Assembly: GCF_024166365.1 (NCBI RefSeq)
Contig: NC_064822.1
Location: 142,172,823 to 142,236,822, forward strand
From: Elephas maximus indicus
Lineage: Eukaryota > Chordata > Mammalia > Proboscidea > Elephantidae
Length of the DNA: 64,000 nucleotides
Reading direction: 5' to 3'
Made by a program: the position numbers and the translations under genes. The notes under the pieces are model-generated. The model was given only the letters and a program-made list of their open reading frames with translations, did no database searches and was not told where the DNA came from. Of this stretch, positions 36,036 to 47,707 are shown piece after piece; positions within the stretch are counted from its first letter, which is position 1; each line of letters starts with the position of its first letter.

Positions 36036-36238
36036 CGAGAAAGGTTTAAGTAGAAGCAAATTTTCATCCATCTTGAAATATATACAGTCTGTGTCTTTAA
36101 ATCAAGTTTTACGTAAGCAACAAAAGATATACTATCTAATAAAAGCATGTTGATGGTAAATTTAGGGGCTCCCAAGAAACAGCCTCATATATTTTATTTA
36201 AAAAATACATAAGAGCTACTTAAAAATTACATTACTAC

Positions 36239-36343
36239 CTTTTATGATAGGTTTGTCCTTCATTAATTGAGCTATTCTTTTTGAGATCATCTTCCCATTT
36301 TCTTCTCGTGTAAGAACTACTTGTTCGCAAACTTGAAGAGTCT
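36239..36343 (-). CDS. PPP1R12A: PPP1R12A exon (517-552), 105 nt
   Basis: Completes Arg517 and reads DSSSLRTSSSYTRRKWEDDL, then KKNSSINEGQTYHK, ending two bases into Ser552. The acceptor is CTTTTTACAG and the donor is AAAAG followed by GTAGTA. The length is a multiple of three with the same phase at both ends, so it could be skipped without frameshift. Ile and Gln in SINEGQ differ from human Val and Ser. Confidence 0.96.
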
Positions 36344-36619
36344 CTGTAAAAAGAATATCCTTTAGATTCTGGTAGATAATTTTAAAATAGAGTTAAGAAA
36401 GCAGTATGTTAATAAAGATTAGTAGAAGTAAAAACTAGTAAAATTCCCTGGGAAAGTACTTTTTTAATGTTTATGAAAATATGAAAGTAATTTCTGTTCT
36501 CAGACTCTACCCCTAAGATAAAATCCTAATTAAGATCCTATATAAGTATTATTTAATGATCACAAAATAATAGATAATTTAAATGTCTATGGCCAGAAGA
36601 GATCGTTACTTTAATCTCA

Positions 36620-36880
36620 GCAGGTCTACTCTATGGAATATTAAGTATTGATGAAAAATAATGTTTACTGAAAATATGTATTAATATAAGACTGCTTATG
36701 GTATGTTAGGTGAAAAAACATTCAAGACACAAAATTGGATACTATAATACGATTAGAACTACATCAAAAAATTCTCAAACTCTATGGGCTAAAAAATCAA
36801 AAGAAACAAACTAAAATGTTGACAGTGGTTAAGTAAGGGCTTTTCTTCCTTCTTTTCTGCAAGAAGTTCAAATTATTTAG
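36620..36880 (+). repeat. Ancient L1 3' region fragment
   Basis: 'actctatggaatattaagta', 'aaaaataatgtttactgaaa', 'aggtgaaaaaacattcaaga' and 'ttgacagtggttaagtaagg' follow the order of old L1 3' sequence. Confidence 0.5.
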
Positions 36881-36889
36881 AGCACATGT

Positions 36890-37090
36890 ACTAGTCTATG
36901 AACATACCAAGTCTACTTCTGCTCAGGACCAAGCACCTGATGTTCTCTCTACTGGGAATAACATCTTCCTATCCATTCTTCCTTTCCATATACCCCATTA
37001 TGTAAATACCATGGGAACTGTTCACAGCGGTAGCCCTAGCTCCTACCAATTAGGAAGTCGCCAATAAATACTTGTTAAATGAATGAATAA
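36890..37090 (+). repeat. L2 3' end
   Basis: Terminates in 'gccaataaatacttgttaaa' plus 'tgaatgaa', the characteristic L2 end. Confidence 0.7.
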
Positions 37091-37259
37091 TGGAAACAAA
37101 TTTAAGATGAAGCTATACACGATGATGAAAACATTAATAAGTAGCATTATTCATTATAGTAAATTAATACATAAATGGTATCCAGACATGAAGTGCTGAA
37201 GAAATTTTCAAACGGTACTTATAAAAATTAATTGCAGGCACCAGTAAAACTTTATTACT

Positions 37260-37420
37260 TAACTAAAGTTCATCCTTCTACTTTAGTACTTGTTATCTTG
37301 CTAACTATTTTTCTATATGTCTCCAACATTAGACAGCGAATGCTATGAGGGAAGAAAGTGTTATGTTACTCATCCTTATTTCTTCAAGGTCTACGAAAAC
37401 GTTCATGTTCAGTAATTATT
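37260..37420 (+). repeat. L2 fragment
   Basis: 'acttgttatcttgctaacta', 'catgttcagtaattatttac' and the 'gcgaatgctatgaggg' segment match the L2 3' order around the 'tagaatgtaagctccatgag' block. Confidence 0.55.
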
Positions 37421-37924
37421 TACTAATAACCTTTTCTTGATAGCAAACAACACTAGGCAGAAACCTTTGCTAGTCCCGTGATAACACTGCTTGATGTGTT
37501 CTAACCATTTTGAAATCCAACAGCATGATGAGGGAAGAGCCATCAGAAAGTTACCACATATATACTAATGATACAGAGAAGACTTAAGATATTTATTTAT
37601 AAAACCACCAGATCATCACTATGGATACTAGAAAATAAATCTACTGAAATAACAGACAAAAGAAATCTCCAGTCGGTAGAACACTAGATCAACTAGCTTT
37701 AACCAATTTATTACGGATACACACAAAACTACAATTTTCTGCTGAAATACAAAGTTACTATGTATCACTCTGTCATACATCTAAGATAGTATGTTGCACC
37801 TGAGAGTGATTCCAACTCTTTACCGGTATAAAGGTCATTTAATGCACGTAAGAAATTAGATCTCTTAAATGGAAATGAGCAGACCAGCATGAAATAAATT
37901 TCCCTTTTTCCTTATCAATAAATC

Positions 37925-38130
37925 AAAATCCAAACTCTTTGTTGTCGAGTTGATTCCAATTCATAGCGACTCTATAGGACAGAGCAGAACTCCCCCATAG
38001 GGTTTCCAAGGCTACAGTTCTTTACAGAAGCAGACTGCCACATCTTTCTCCCACAGAGCAGCTGGTGGGTTTGAATCACCAACCTTTCTGTTAGCCACCA
38101 ATTGCTTAACCACGGTACCACCAGGGCTCC
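37925..38130 (-). mobile_element. AfroSINE, long form
   Basis: Minus-strand copy, 'atccaaactctttgttgtcg' to 'taccaccagggctcc', with the internal 'ttacagaagcagactgccac' segment of the longer subfamily. Confidence 0.93.
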
Positions 38131-39299
38131 CTTCTCTATCCATAGCAGTTTTTAATTCTGACATAATCTAAGGATTAAAGAACACAAGAGTACTTTTTTC
38201 ACCTATTCAAAAGTAAGCAACAAATTATTCAGAAGTTACTGAATGAATTCTTAATGAATCTGAGAGAACTGATTTAGAACGCACCTTATTTTTGTAAAGT
38301 TGAAATTTGGAAGGATTAAAACATTGGAATTGTACCCAGTTGGTACTTTTGTGAGCATTTTCACAGCAGGGCTTGCAAAATGACCAATTGATATGCTAAG
38401 AGTTTCAAAGATCAAATACTTTTGAGTTGTAAAAGGACCGTGGGTATTATCTACCTCTGTGCCAGTTTCTTCATCTAAAATGTTTTCACATTAATAAGGT
38501 AACGGGACATAAAAAGCTATAAATGTAGGAGAATCAATGAAACTCTGTACATACAGTTGTCTTAAATTAAGCCATGCACTTGAAGTAAACCCAATCCTGA
38601 TAGCTTTGCCATAACTGACTAAAGCATGGATAGGAACCTAGGGTAAAGGCAATCATGTATAGGCTCAACACCAGGCAGGCTGATTGCTTGTGAGTTGTCT
38701 TAATGCATCATTCTGCTGTTCCATATTGGATGACAACAAACCAACTCATCTGGCCCTCTTTTTTGGAGGTATGGATGTTTAATGTACATGGACAGTATGT
38801 CAATCCAGTTCATAATGAATGATGCTAACAATACCGTTTTGGTTCACGGTTCTGTATATTTCCAGAGCTCTGTTACACGGTACATAGTAGATGCCCAATA
38901 AATATCTCCTGCATGAATTAATGATTTAGTAAGTCTTATACAGGTTTTGGTGGTTTTATATGCCTTAGTGTTTCAAATAAGTGGTGCTCTACACCACAAA
39001 TTAACCCTCCTCTCTACCTATGCTTCAAAAGTCAGCTGACATTTCACTGCCTCCACAAAGCTTTCTGTGAATGCTCTCAGATTATCCTCCCAAGTTCCCA
39101 TTTGTTGAATGCCTACTATGTTCCAGGTACTGAACTAAGTCTTTTTACGTAGTATCTTTAAAAGTTTAGATCTACGTGTAAACACAGTCTGTCAGAAGTC
39201 TGTAAAATAAAATGCTTTACAATTTATCTTAAAAGATTTTTATGTTATAAATATAGATAATCATGACATCAGATATAGGCATGTAGAGAATATCAGAAA

Positions 39300-39525
39300 T
39301 GCTTGAGCTCAAAAATTCTGGCTTCTCCACTTCGCAGCACACTGTGTGACCTTAGGCTAATTACTTATGCTGTCCCAACTTCCTCCTCTGTAAAATGAGG
39401 GTAATAACAGTACCTACCTGACAGGATCACTGTAAGAATTAAATGTGTTAATGATATAAAAGCACTTATAAAAATGCTTAGCACATAGTGGATGCTATGC
39501 AAGTGTTTGCAGTATCATTATTACA
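39300..39525 (+). repeat. MIR, nearly complete
   Basis: Contains 'cactgtgtgaccttaggcta', 'cctcctctgtaaaatgaggg', 'taataacagtacctacctga' and 'aaatgcttagcacatagtgg' in MIR order, one of the best preserved ancient repeats in the window. Confidence 0.92.
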
Positions 39526-39754
39526 GCATAAGGTGCTTTGCTTAGTTCTATAAAATGGCATTTCTGCTACCCTATATTCATATCTTCAAAAAAATACAAT
39601 ATGTACATTTTTTAAAAGCTAAATCTCTATCTTGAGTTTGGAGAATGCAAATGTAACTTACAGATACTAAGGTACTGCCTTTTTCACTCACTGAGCAAGC
39701 AAAAGGGGAAACCACTTGGAATACCATTACCACCACTGTCATCATAGAAAATAA

Positions 39755-39965
39755 CCTACGTTAAGCACTTAGTAAACTTGTCAAAGCACTTTCAAAGACA
39801 CTATCTCACTTTAGAGTATCAATTCTGTGTGGTAAGCCAGGCAGAAGATATTAGTCCTGTCTTAAAAATGTAAAAAACTTAAGCTCAGAAGTTAAAAATG
39901 ACTTGCCTGTGATCACATTCCAACAGTAAATATCTCTGGTGCTATATAATACAGATTTTACAGTG
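39755..39965 (+). repeat. MIR-family fragment
   Basis: 'tcaaagcactttcaaagaca', 'tagtcctgtcttaaaaatgt' and 'aaaatgacttgcctgtgatc' correspond to the MIR3-like order ending in the 'gacttgcccaaggtcacac' block. Confidence 0.6.
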
Positions 39966-39998
39966 AAAAAAACATAAAGCAAATCATTATGAATTCAC

Positions 39999-40093
39999 CT
40001 GTTTTCTTTCTCTTCAATGTCAGATGTACTGGCTAGTCGTCTTGGTATTGTAGGTGCCACATATGCGAGCCTAGTTCCTTTACTGTCTTTCTC
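39999..40093 (-). CDS. PPP1R12A: PPP1R12A exon (486-517)
   Basis: Reads EKDSKGTRLAYVAPTIPRRL then ASTSDIEEKEN, ending two bases into Arg517. The acceptor is GTTGTGCAG and the donor is AACAG followed by GTGAAT. It begins in phase 0 and ends in phase 2. It is a regulatory low-complexity segment without a named fold. Confidence 0.96.
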
Positions 40094-40529
40094 CTGCACA
40101 ACGGGAAAAAAAAATGAATGAAGGAAAGGTTATTCAACAATGCAGAATTACACAGTCATCAGTTTATAGTATTTTCACAGTTCCAAACTCTAAAATTGAT
40201 GTCCATCAACAATCAAGCACAATTTATTCAAACTAAAGTTTCCTTTTCTTTCCCCTTAGGGTCTAGAATTAGATAATACTTTAACATGAGAAAGGAAGAA
40301 ATATTTCCCTATATTTTAAGATTTTTTTCTGAAACTTCTACAACAGATTAAAGTTATGCAGTGTCGTAAGTGACAACATCCTATTTCTGACAGAGAAATA
40401 GGGTCTCAAATACAGTTCAGTGAGAAGGCCTAATAATATATACAAATTATTCACCACCTTGATACTTCGTGCTTTAAATTAAAACATTAAAATATTCAAA
40501 ACGAAAGTTACTTAAATTATATTATCCAA

Positions 40530-40960
40530 ATCTGGTTGAGAGTGTAGTGACAATAGCACTCTGATATATCCCTGGTATACTGACACAAAGTACCTAAAAA
40601 ACAATTGGGCAATAAATTTATCAAAATTCAAAATATATTAGTTATTTTATGAGAAATTTAGTTTATAAATCTCTGATACAAGGAAACACTTCTAAATAGA
40701 GGAAGAAAACTACACAGGAAAAATAGTCCAAGCATTGAAAATGCAGTAGAAAACTAATATTCCAAATAGATAAAATTGTGCTGAAGGAACTGTGGTACAT
40801 CCTACATGATGCCATATTAATACTGTTTCTCAAAATACAATTTTTAAAACTACTCAATAAGACAAAGTTGCTTGTAATGTGTCAGAGGAAAGAAGCGGGT
40901 GAAGAAAATTTTCAGATACTGGATAAATACAACCTGTAAGAATAAATGTGTTCCTAAACT
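40530..40960 (+). repeat. Possible ancient L1 fragment
   Basis: 'acaattgggcaataaattta' and the surrounding AT-rich sequence resemble the 3' part of old L1 copies. This is tentative; 40094-41298 holds nothing else I recognise. Confidence 0.35.
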
Positions 40961-41298
40961 ACTAAAAACTTACTGAAGCATACTAAATTAAATAAGCTTG
41001 CTCCTTAATTCATTCCACTGTAATATCTCAAGTAAGATAAAGAATTCCTTTAATTCATGATAGTCTCATAATTTACGTTTTGGTTGAATACACCAGATCT
41101 TCCCAGTACCTATGATTCCTTAGAGGTATCTGTTTAAAGTGGATACATCTGGATTATGTTTTAATTCATGAAGTCATGTGAATTAAGTTCATATCTTCTA
41201 GATCTAACAGTACCTAGAAGAATATCCACCAGATTTGATGCTCCTGGAAAACACAGTCTTAGAATTATTATAGAAATTAAGATTGTGAAATAGATTAC

Positions 41299-41514
41299 CT
41301 TTTCTTTATTATCCAAAGAGGAGGAAAGTCTGGGACTTGAAGCTGAGCGCATAACACCTGCAGTGTCTTTTTCTTTCTGAGCCTCTTTAGATGCTGTGAT
41401 TTCAGCAAGTGCACCATAGCTGCCAGTCTTTCTAAGTCCTAACCTCCAAGATGCAGGAGATTCATCTTTCCTTTCTTCTTCTTTGGGAGAGATTTTAGCA
41501 GCTGAGGTTGGGAA
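41299..41514 (-). CDS. PPP1R12A: PPP1R12A exon with NUAK1/14-3-3 sites (414-485)
   Basis: Encodes 72 codons from FPTSAAKISPKEEER to SSSLDNKEK, in phase 0 at both ends. It carries the block PASWRLGLRKTGSYGAL, in which the Ser is human Ser445, and MRSASSPRL, with Ser472. Both are known in human MYPT1 as NUAK1 phosphorylation sites that recruit 14-3-3. The acceptor (AAAAACAG) follows an A-rich, pyrimidine-poor stretch and looks weak; the donor is AAG followed by GTAATC. A related exon-like segment lies about 400 bases upstream in the transcript, which makes this exon a candidate partner in alternative splicing. Confidence 0.96.
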
Positions 41515-41908
41515 CTGTTTTTATTTTATTTTATATTTAAGAAAGAAAAGAAATTATCAAGGCTGATCAGTCCTTAAGTTGGAAAATGAGAAGTTTACAG
41601 ATAATATGTCTAAAATTACAGTTAATAGTTTCAGGGGGAAAAAAAACACTTTTACTGAGTAGGTTAATATCTTAGTAAAAATTGTAAAGATTTACAACTG
41701 AAAAAGGAATATATTACCTCTCCAGAAGTTAGATTTAAGAAAACACACTCCACACTCTATATCACACAGAAAAATTATGATGCAAATACAGAAAACAGAA
41801 ATACGCACACCATCAGGACTTAAAACCATGCATCTCTGGAACCAATATTTATATTAAACTTGTTATGTTGTAACCTAATACAAATCCTTGCATATAAAAA
41901 TGCCTCAC

Positions 41909-42025
41909 CATAGATTTTTCACCCTTATTGGGCACAAGAACAATGCCAGTTTTGCGCAAGCCCTGCCTCCATGATGCAGGATCTACTGATTCCACCACAG
42001 GCATGATAGGAGCAATGAAATCATA
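41909..42025 (-). CDS. PPP1R12A: Candidate alternative PPP1R12A exon, diverged copy of the neighbouring exon
   Basis: An open 39-codon segment beginning YDFIAPIMPVVESVDPASWR and ending VPNKGEKSM. It has a strong acceptor (ATTTCAATTGGCTTTAG) and a plausible donor (ATG followed by GTGAGG). Length 117 nt and phase 0 at both ends mean it can be added, skipped or exchanged without shifting frame. Its core PASWRQGLRKTG matches the canonical exon's PASWRLGLRKTG. In those twelve codons five differ synonymously and only one changes the residue, as expected for an old duplicate kept under protein selection. The Ser445 position is Ile here. I do not recall this exon in standard MYPT1 isoforms. Its use in mRNA is inferred, not seen. 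Confidence 0.72.
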
Positions 42026-42962
42026 CTAAAGCCAATTGAAATAAGACAGGTAAAGAGATAATGATTGAAAGCATGAAAATAGAAAAGGGAAGTTAAGAAA
42101 AAAAACCCACTTTTTCTTTTTAAAAGAATTTTATAATAAAAGTCCAATAGTTGGCTATTGATCCCATCTTCAAAAGTACTGGGAACAAGCCGCAGTTTTA
42201 ACATGAGATAATGTGAAAGAACCCAATAAGGAAATTTCTAAAGCAGTTAAAGGCACACAGAGTAGATACTGCATATGAGTGAACAAACTACTGTACATGA
42301 ATTTTGTTTTTATCCATTTATATAATTTGGCTAAACCATTTTAAATCCAACATAATGAATAAAATTTTTTTAACATTTTCTAATTATAACATTTAATAAT
42401 AATATCATAGCCTTAAGTTTACTCTTTGATTTCCCAACAAATATAAGTTTAAACATTCCAACTAAAAGCTATTTTTATATATATTTATTCCATAAGCTTT
42501 CCAATGGTCCTAAAACTGCAGTATCTGTTATCTTTAACTAGTTCACTTCAACACTTCCAGAGTTTAAATATTCAATCACAGTTAAATATAGATGGGTGAA
42601 TATAGCAACTAAGTAGCTGCTACAAGCATAGGGTTTGATATCTAAAAGACTCTTTCCTTCATATTTTCTACTTCAGCAAAATCACAGTGGTACTGTGGGA
42701 TATTTTAGCTTTGAGAGAAGCACAGTGACATCTGTTGGACACTGCACCAACTGCTAATAACTAATCTGTACCAAACTATTTAATAACGAAAATCTTAGGA
42801 GTTTCTTCTGGCCAAGTGGCCCTGTGAAAAAAAGTCAAGGAGACACCAGGGTCTCTATGGGGATTGAGAAATTTGGGAACCTATTTTACATATACACATA
42901 GTATTCTGTGTAATATGATAAGGTGTTGAGACTACTCAATTTAAAGCTATAGTATTCTAGAA

Positions 42963-43280
42963 CAGGGGTTGGAAAACTTTTACTGTGAAGGGCTAGACTC
43001 TAAGTATTTTAGGCTTTGCAGACCATAGAGTCTCGTTGCAACTACTCAACTATGCTGCTGCAGCACAAAAGCAGCCCTAGATAATACATAAATAAATGAG
43101 TGTGACTGTGCTCTAATAAAATTTTATTTAGGGGCATTAATGTCACAAAATAATAAATATTCTTTTGAATTTTTTCTAACATTTGAAAAAAATTAAAACC
43201 ATTCTTAGTTTTCAAACTGTAACAAAAAACAGGTAGTGGGCTGGGTTTAGCCAACAGCCAAGAGTTTGCCAATTTTTGCT
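42963..43280. mobile_element. hAT-type non-autonomous DNA transposon
   Basis: Starts 'caggggttggaaaactttta', contains 'ggctttgcagaccatagagt', 'gcaactactcaactatgctg' and 'ctctaataaaattttattta', and ends 'gccaatttttgct'. This is the common placental Charlie-like element that begins CAGGGGTTGGCAAACT. Near-identical tctagaa on both sides is the remnant of its 8-bp duplication. Exact subfamily not assigned. Confidence 0.85.
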
Positions 43281-43429
43281 CTAGAAACTTCTCAGCCTCA
43301 CCCTGCCTCCCCAAACTGGAAACAGATGTTTTCCTTCATAATAAAGTAGCCCAGATAATAGCAGATAACATTTACCAAATGTTATAAAAGGAGTTAACAT
43401 TTAAGAAGTGAGGTATTAAACTAAACATG

Positions 43430-43545
43430 TCACATGGATTATCTCATTTAATTCTTACAATGACACAAGAAATACTAGTATTACTGTTATTTTAATGTTG
43501 AGGAAAATGAGGCAGTAACATCAGTTTTGAAATGGACATTCGTTA
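43430..43545 (+). repeat. MIR-family fragment
   Basis: 'ggattatctcatttaattct', 'tattactgttattttaatgt' and 'gaggaaaatgaggcagtaac' match the MIR segment that precedes 'gaaactgaggc'. Confidence 0.7.
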
Positions 43546-43639
43546 CACACTCTAATGGTTGATTACCTTAACTCTGCCTTACATGCATTTAAATTTGAGG
43601 AGTTGTTTATATGTTTAAAAGCACCTTTCCATTTTACTT

Positions 43640-44775
43640 GGTATGAAAACAAACCTTACTGAAATACTTAACTACACCCTCTGCCTGAAACTTCTCTTTT
43701 GACTCATACCAGGATAATATCTTGAATTCCCTATTCTTCTGATCATCTCCTTTCTTGGCCTTTTTTCTTGTTGTTATCAAATTTCCTTGTCCAAGTCCTG
43801 GAACATAAGTGCTCCAAGAGTCTGTTCTCAGATCTCCCATCTTCTTTCCTCTCTTGGGAGTTGGGGGCAGGGTCCTCTCTACTTCATCAGGCTAAACATT
43901 AATTTTATTCAGCTTATTCTTAAATTTGTTATTCTCTAGCCTGGTCTGACTCCTAAATTCCCAGTCCTGAATTTGTTTCTACCTGTAGATTGCACTATCT
44001 AGAACAGTAATTGGGACCTGAAACTCAACATGTCTAAAATCAAACATCTTTACTTCCAAATCAACTTTTTTAACAGCACCAACCACCTTTCCAACCCTCT
44101 GTGTTTCAAACTTGACAATCAAGTTAGACTTCTTTTTTGTCATCTTCCTATATGCATAAATTAGGTGCCAAGTCTCTAAGTCTTTGCCTCTTCTTTATAA
44201 GCCTAATGCCACTTCTCTAGTTTATACTCTCATCACCCTTCTTCTGGGCAACTTCAATGACTTTCTAATAATCCTTCTGTCAATGTGCCTCTCACCTCAA
44301 ACATACCTGTACATTACTGCCAGTATAATATTCTATAAAGAATAATTCTCTCATGGCCTTGTTCAAACATCTTCTATGACTCGCTATGTATTCTTTGCCT
44401 ATTATAAAAGTGTTAACCTAGAAATGAAGACGTTCTACAATTGGTATCTATTTTTCCTGTTTTATTTTGTATATACATACCGTATAATTCACTGAAACCA
44501 GACAATTCATTTTCCTGCAAAATAATCTACTCATTCAAAATATTATCACTACTTTGCTTGCTTCTCTTCCTTCCTTTTCAACAAACTCTACAATCCGTCC
44601 TCTCTTCCAGTTGAAATACTACGTACAAATCCTTTCAAAGTCTACTTTAAATGTTCTGATCCTAGTACCCCAGACCAAATATGATTTCTTCCACTTTTAA
44701 ATTATTGTGTTGCATTTGTACAGCTTTATTAACATACTTCATATACCCACAGCACACAGCAGTCTTTTGTTAAAA
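43640..44775 (+). repeat. Long L2 copy
   Basis: Successive blocks 'ctcaacatgtctaaaatcaa', 'tcaatgactttctaataatc', 'cctgtacattactgccagta' and 'tcatggccttgttcaaacat' keep the order of the L2 3' half. No open frame remains. Confidence 0.65.
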
Positions 44776-45675
44776 AATTATTATGGTTATTAAATCTGAT
44801 TCAATTAACCAGAACACGTAATTCCAAATGAGCTTTTATTTTATCATTCAGTAAAGAAAAACAGTTTATGGATATGCATATCCATACAGCAAAGTAGGTA
44901 ATCTGTTTTAGAGATCCCAACAATATTTATTTTGATCAGAGAGTTATGTAAACTTATTGTTAGTTAAAATTTAAAAGCAAAAAATCTACCTGATGATTTT
45001 ATAGATGATAGCTCCACAAATCACAGGGCCTGATCTTATTGCCACAAAAATAGTTCCGGCTGAAGAGTTAAGAACTTGAGAAGATCATTTAAAGTGAATA
45101 CAACTGTGTCTTTCTCTGTAATTACTATGATTTATTATCGTAAATAAGTGAAATTTATTACGTTTTATGAGCTTTCTTTTTTGGTGATATGTTCCTTGCC
45201 ACTAGTCTCTCTCTCTACCCACCTACCTATCTATCTAGTTTATACACAGTTGGAGGAAGCCAGAGGACTGAAGATAACGCTGTCTAAGTATCAGATGCAA
45301 AGTAGTAAATGGGAACCTAGAAATACCTAGAACTTTTAGCTGCAAAATACTTTAAAATGCATTTGGAAATTAACAGTAAGTTTAAGTGGATTTGTATCTG
45401 TTAGGCCTCTAAAGTTACAGGTAAAATTTTGAAATAAGCTTAAAAATATGTTAAAACGCTATATTAAAGTAGGTAAAGAGTATCAGTATCACTGACCATA
45501 ACAACAGATTCTAAAAGCCATAGAATACTGGTAAAAGGATTCCCCAACATATTAAAAATAATACTGCAAATATTTAGCACACCATGACTTCATTATTTTG
45601 GCTACAAAACCCAGCCAAATAACATTTGGCTAATTAAGAAAGAAACAAAAAACCCTTTAAAAAAAAAAAAAAAAG

Positions 45676-45810
45676 GCTTTCCCTTTCTCACTCTCCTAAT
45701 TACCCCACGAATTTATCAATCATTAGGAAGGCAATTAAAATCCTTTGGTTAAGTTCCTATTTGAGAAAGAATATTGAAGAAAACCTGGTTAGGTAAATTT
45801 ATGAAAGAAA
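45676..45810. repeat. Copy 1 of an unidentified repeat
   Basis: Shares 'ggcaattaaaatcctttggt', 'ctggttaggtaaattt' and flanking blocks with 50228-50390, at roughly 75 percent identity by eye. A poly(A) run precedes both. Family not recognised. Confidence 0.55.
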
Positions 45811-46014
45811 ATCCAGCAACTTTGATGCTACAATGATATAAAACATAATAATGTAATCTTCAAAGTAAGTTATGACACTTGAAATTGAGAAAATGTAGTT
45901 TCTGAATATGCAAATTATAGAAGCAGACGGTTGTTGTTAGATCAATTTAATTACAGAATCAAAGGTAACTCAATATAAATTTTTATAGCAAAGACATTAT
46001 TGGCCCATTAAGTT

Positions 46015-46219
46015 AACCAAACCAAAACCAAACCTAGTGCCATCAAGTCAATTCTGACACATAGGAACCCTACAGGACAGAGCAGAGTTGCCCCATAGGG
46101 TTTCCAAGCTGCAATCTTTACAGAAGCAGACTGCTACATCTTTCTCCCACGGAATGGCTGGTGGGTGCAAGCCGCTGACCTTGTGGTTAGTACCCAAGTG
46201 CTTAACCACCATGCCACCA
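46015..46219 (-). mobile_element. AfroSINE, long form
   Basis: Minus-strand copy, 'taaccaaaccaaaaccaaac' to 'aaccaccatgccacc', with the internal 'ttacagaagcagactgctac' segment. Confidence 0.93.
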
Positions 46220-46544
46220 AAGTATTTGCTTTCAATTAGGGCAGCAGGCATAAATCAAAAAGTAAATTGCCATAATCTGAGCTACACTTGAGAAAAATAA
46301 AACTGACCACAAGTCTGCTGTAATTATTTGAATTTAGTAGAAAAGGGTTTGTATAGCCAAATACCAAAAACAGAGCAATTTTTTTTTTTTTTTTTGCCCA
46401 GATATTCCAGGGAAATGGAGCTTATGGGAACTTTAGATAATCCTATAGTTCTAATGATAATAAATCAAAAGAGCTGAAGATGCAGGCAGAAGTTCAGTGC
46501 TTTCTTAAGAGTTATATGATGGCTCTAGAATTAAATTATACTTG

Positions 46545-46689
46545 ACACAGTGGTTAAGAGCTACGGCTGCTAACTAAAAGGTCAGCAGTTCAAATCTACC
46601 AGCTGCTACTTGAAAGCCCTATTGGAGCAGTTCTATTCTGTCCTATATGCTATGAGTCGGAATTGACTCGAAGGCAATGGGTTTAGTTA
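46545..46689 (+). mobile_element. AfroSINE
   Basis: Plus-strand copy, 'acacagtggttaagagctac' to 'gaaggcaatgggtttagtta', with the first head bases missing or altered. Confidence 0.92.
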
Positions 46690-46759
46690 AGGTAGCTCAT
46701 GGTGACCCTAACTGTGACATTAACAGTCTTCAAAATTCTGCAGATGACCTGCTTTCAAA

Positions 46760-46944
46760 GAAATTAATTTTACAGAGAAGACAGATTAATGGAAACAGAA
46801 CAAACTGAATGGAAATAATGAGAGTGCTGACACATTGTGAAAAATGTAACCAATGTCACGGAATAATTTTTATAAGCATTGTTAAATGGGAACCTAATAT
46901 GCTGTGTAAACTTTCAACTAAAATACAATAAAATATATATATTT
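46760..46944 (+). mobile_element. Afrotherian L1 3' end fragment
   Basis: 'gtgctgacacattgtgaaaa', 'tgggaacctaatatgctgtg' and 'taaactttcaactaaaatac' match, on the opposite strand, the 3' end seen at 63541-64000. It ends in an AATAAAATA-type tail. Confidence 0.7.
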
Positions 46945-47269
46945 TAAATTTCATTTTAAAGCATATTTAATTATGATCATATGAACATGGGCTCTAATTC
47001 AAGAAGACCCACCAGTTCCTGGAACAAAGAAATAACTCATTACATAGTTTCCTGATACATAAACTGTATAATACTGAAACTCATACATCACCACTAGGAA
47101 TTAACATTACTGCTTTCCGAGGGAAAAATTTTAGAGGAAGATTATGCCTAGTAGTATGGACTTAAAAAAATTCTCTAGTTTACCATGTTAAAAAGATCTA
47201 CATTTTGATCACTTGAAGCCAAATCTAGACTAACAATACTGACATGATAGAAACACCATTGGTTTTTAA

Positions 47270-47640
47270 AATCAGTCCTCAAACTCATGCAAATCAAGTA
47301 ATGTCACAGAAGCAACAAAATAAGTCCAAAGGCAAAGACATGACAACTAATGCAATGTACAATCCTTGACTGGACCCTTCCTTGATTTGAAAAAACAAAC
47401 AAAAAGCTAAAAAAGACATTACTAGGAAAATTGGGAAAATCTGAGTATGGTCTGTATATCAGTTAGCATAAATAATATTATATCAAAATTGAATTTCCCA
47501 AGTATGATAATTTTATTGTGGGAATAAAGGATAATGCTTTTTTATTCAGGAGATACATGCTCAAGTATTTAAGGATGAAATGCCATGATGCCTGCAATCC
47601 ATTCCCAAATGATTCAATAAAGAAAAGTGTGTGTGTACAA
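47270..47640 (+). repeat. Ancient L1 3' end
   Basis: 'ggtctgtatatcagttagca', 'gagatacatgctcaagtatt' and 'atgccatgatgcctgcaatc' follow the order of an old L1 3' UTR. Confidence 0.55.
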
Positions 47641-47707
47641 AGAGAGGGAAACGAGTGTGCCCATTAAAGATAATTAAGGGCTGGGGAGGAGAGATCTCTA
47701 TTTAGAG

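Larger units (their letters stand above)
36344..39998 (-). other. PPP1R12A: PPP1R12A intron
   Basis: Contains L1, L2, AfroSINE and MIR copies as listed. Stretch 38160-39290 holds only weak L2-like pieces (for example near 38880-38920 and 39090-39140). Confidence 0.55.
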
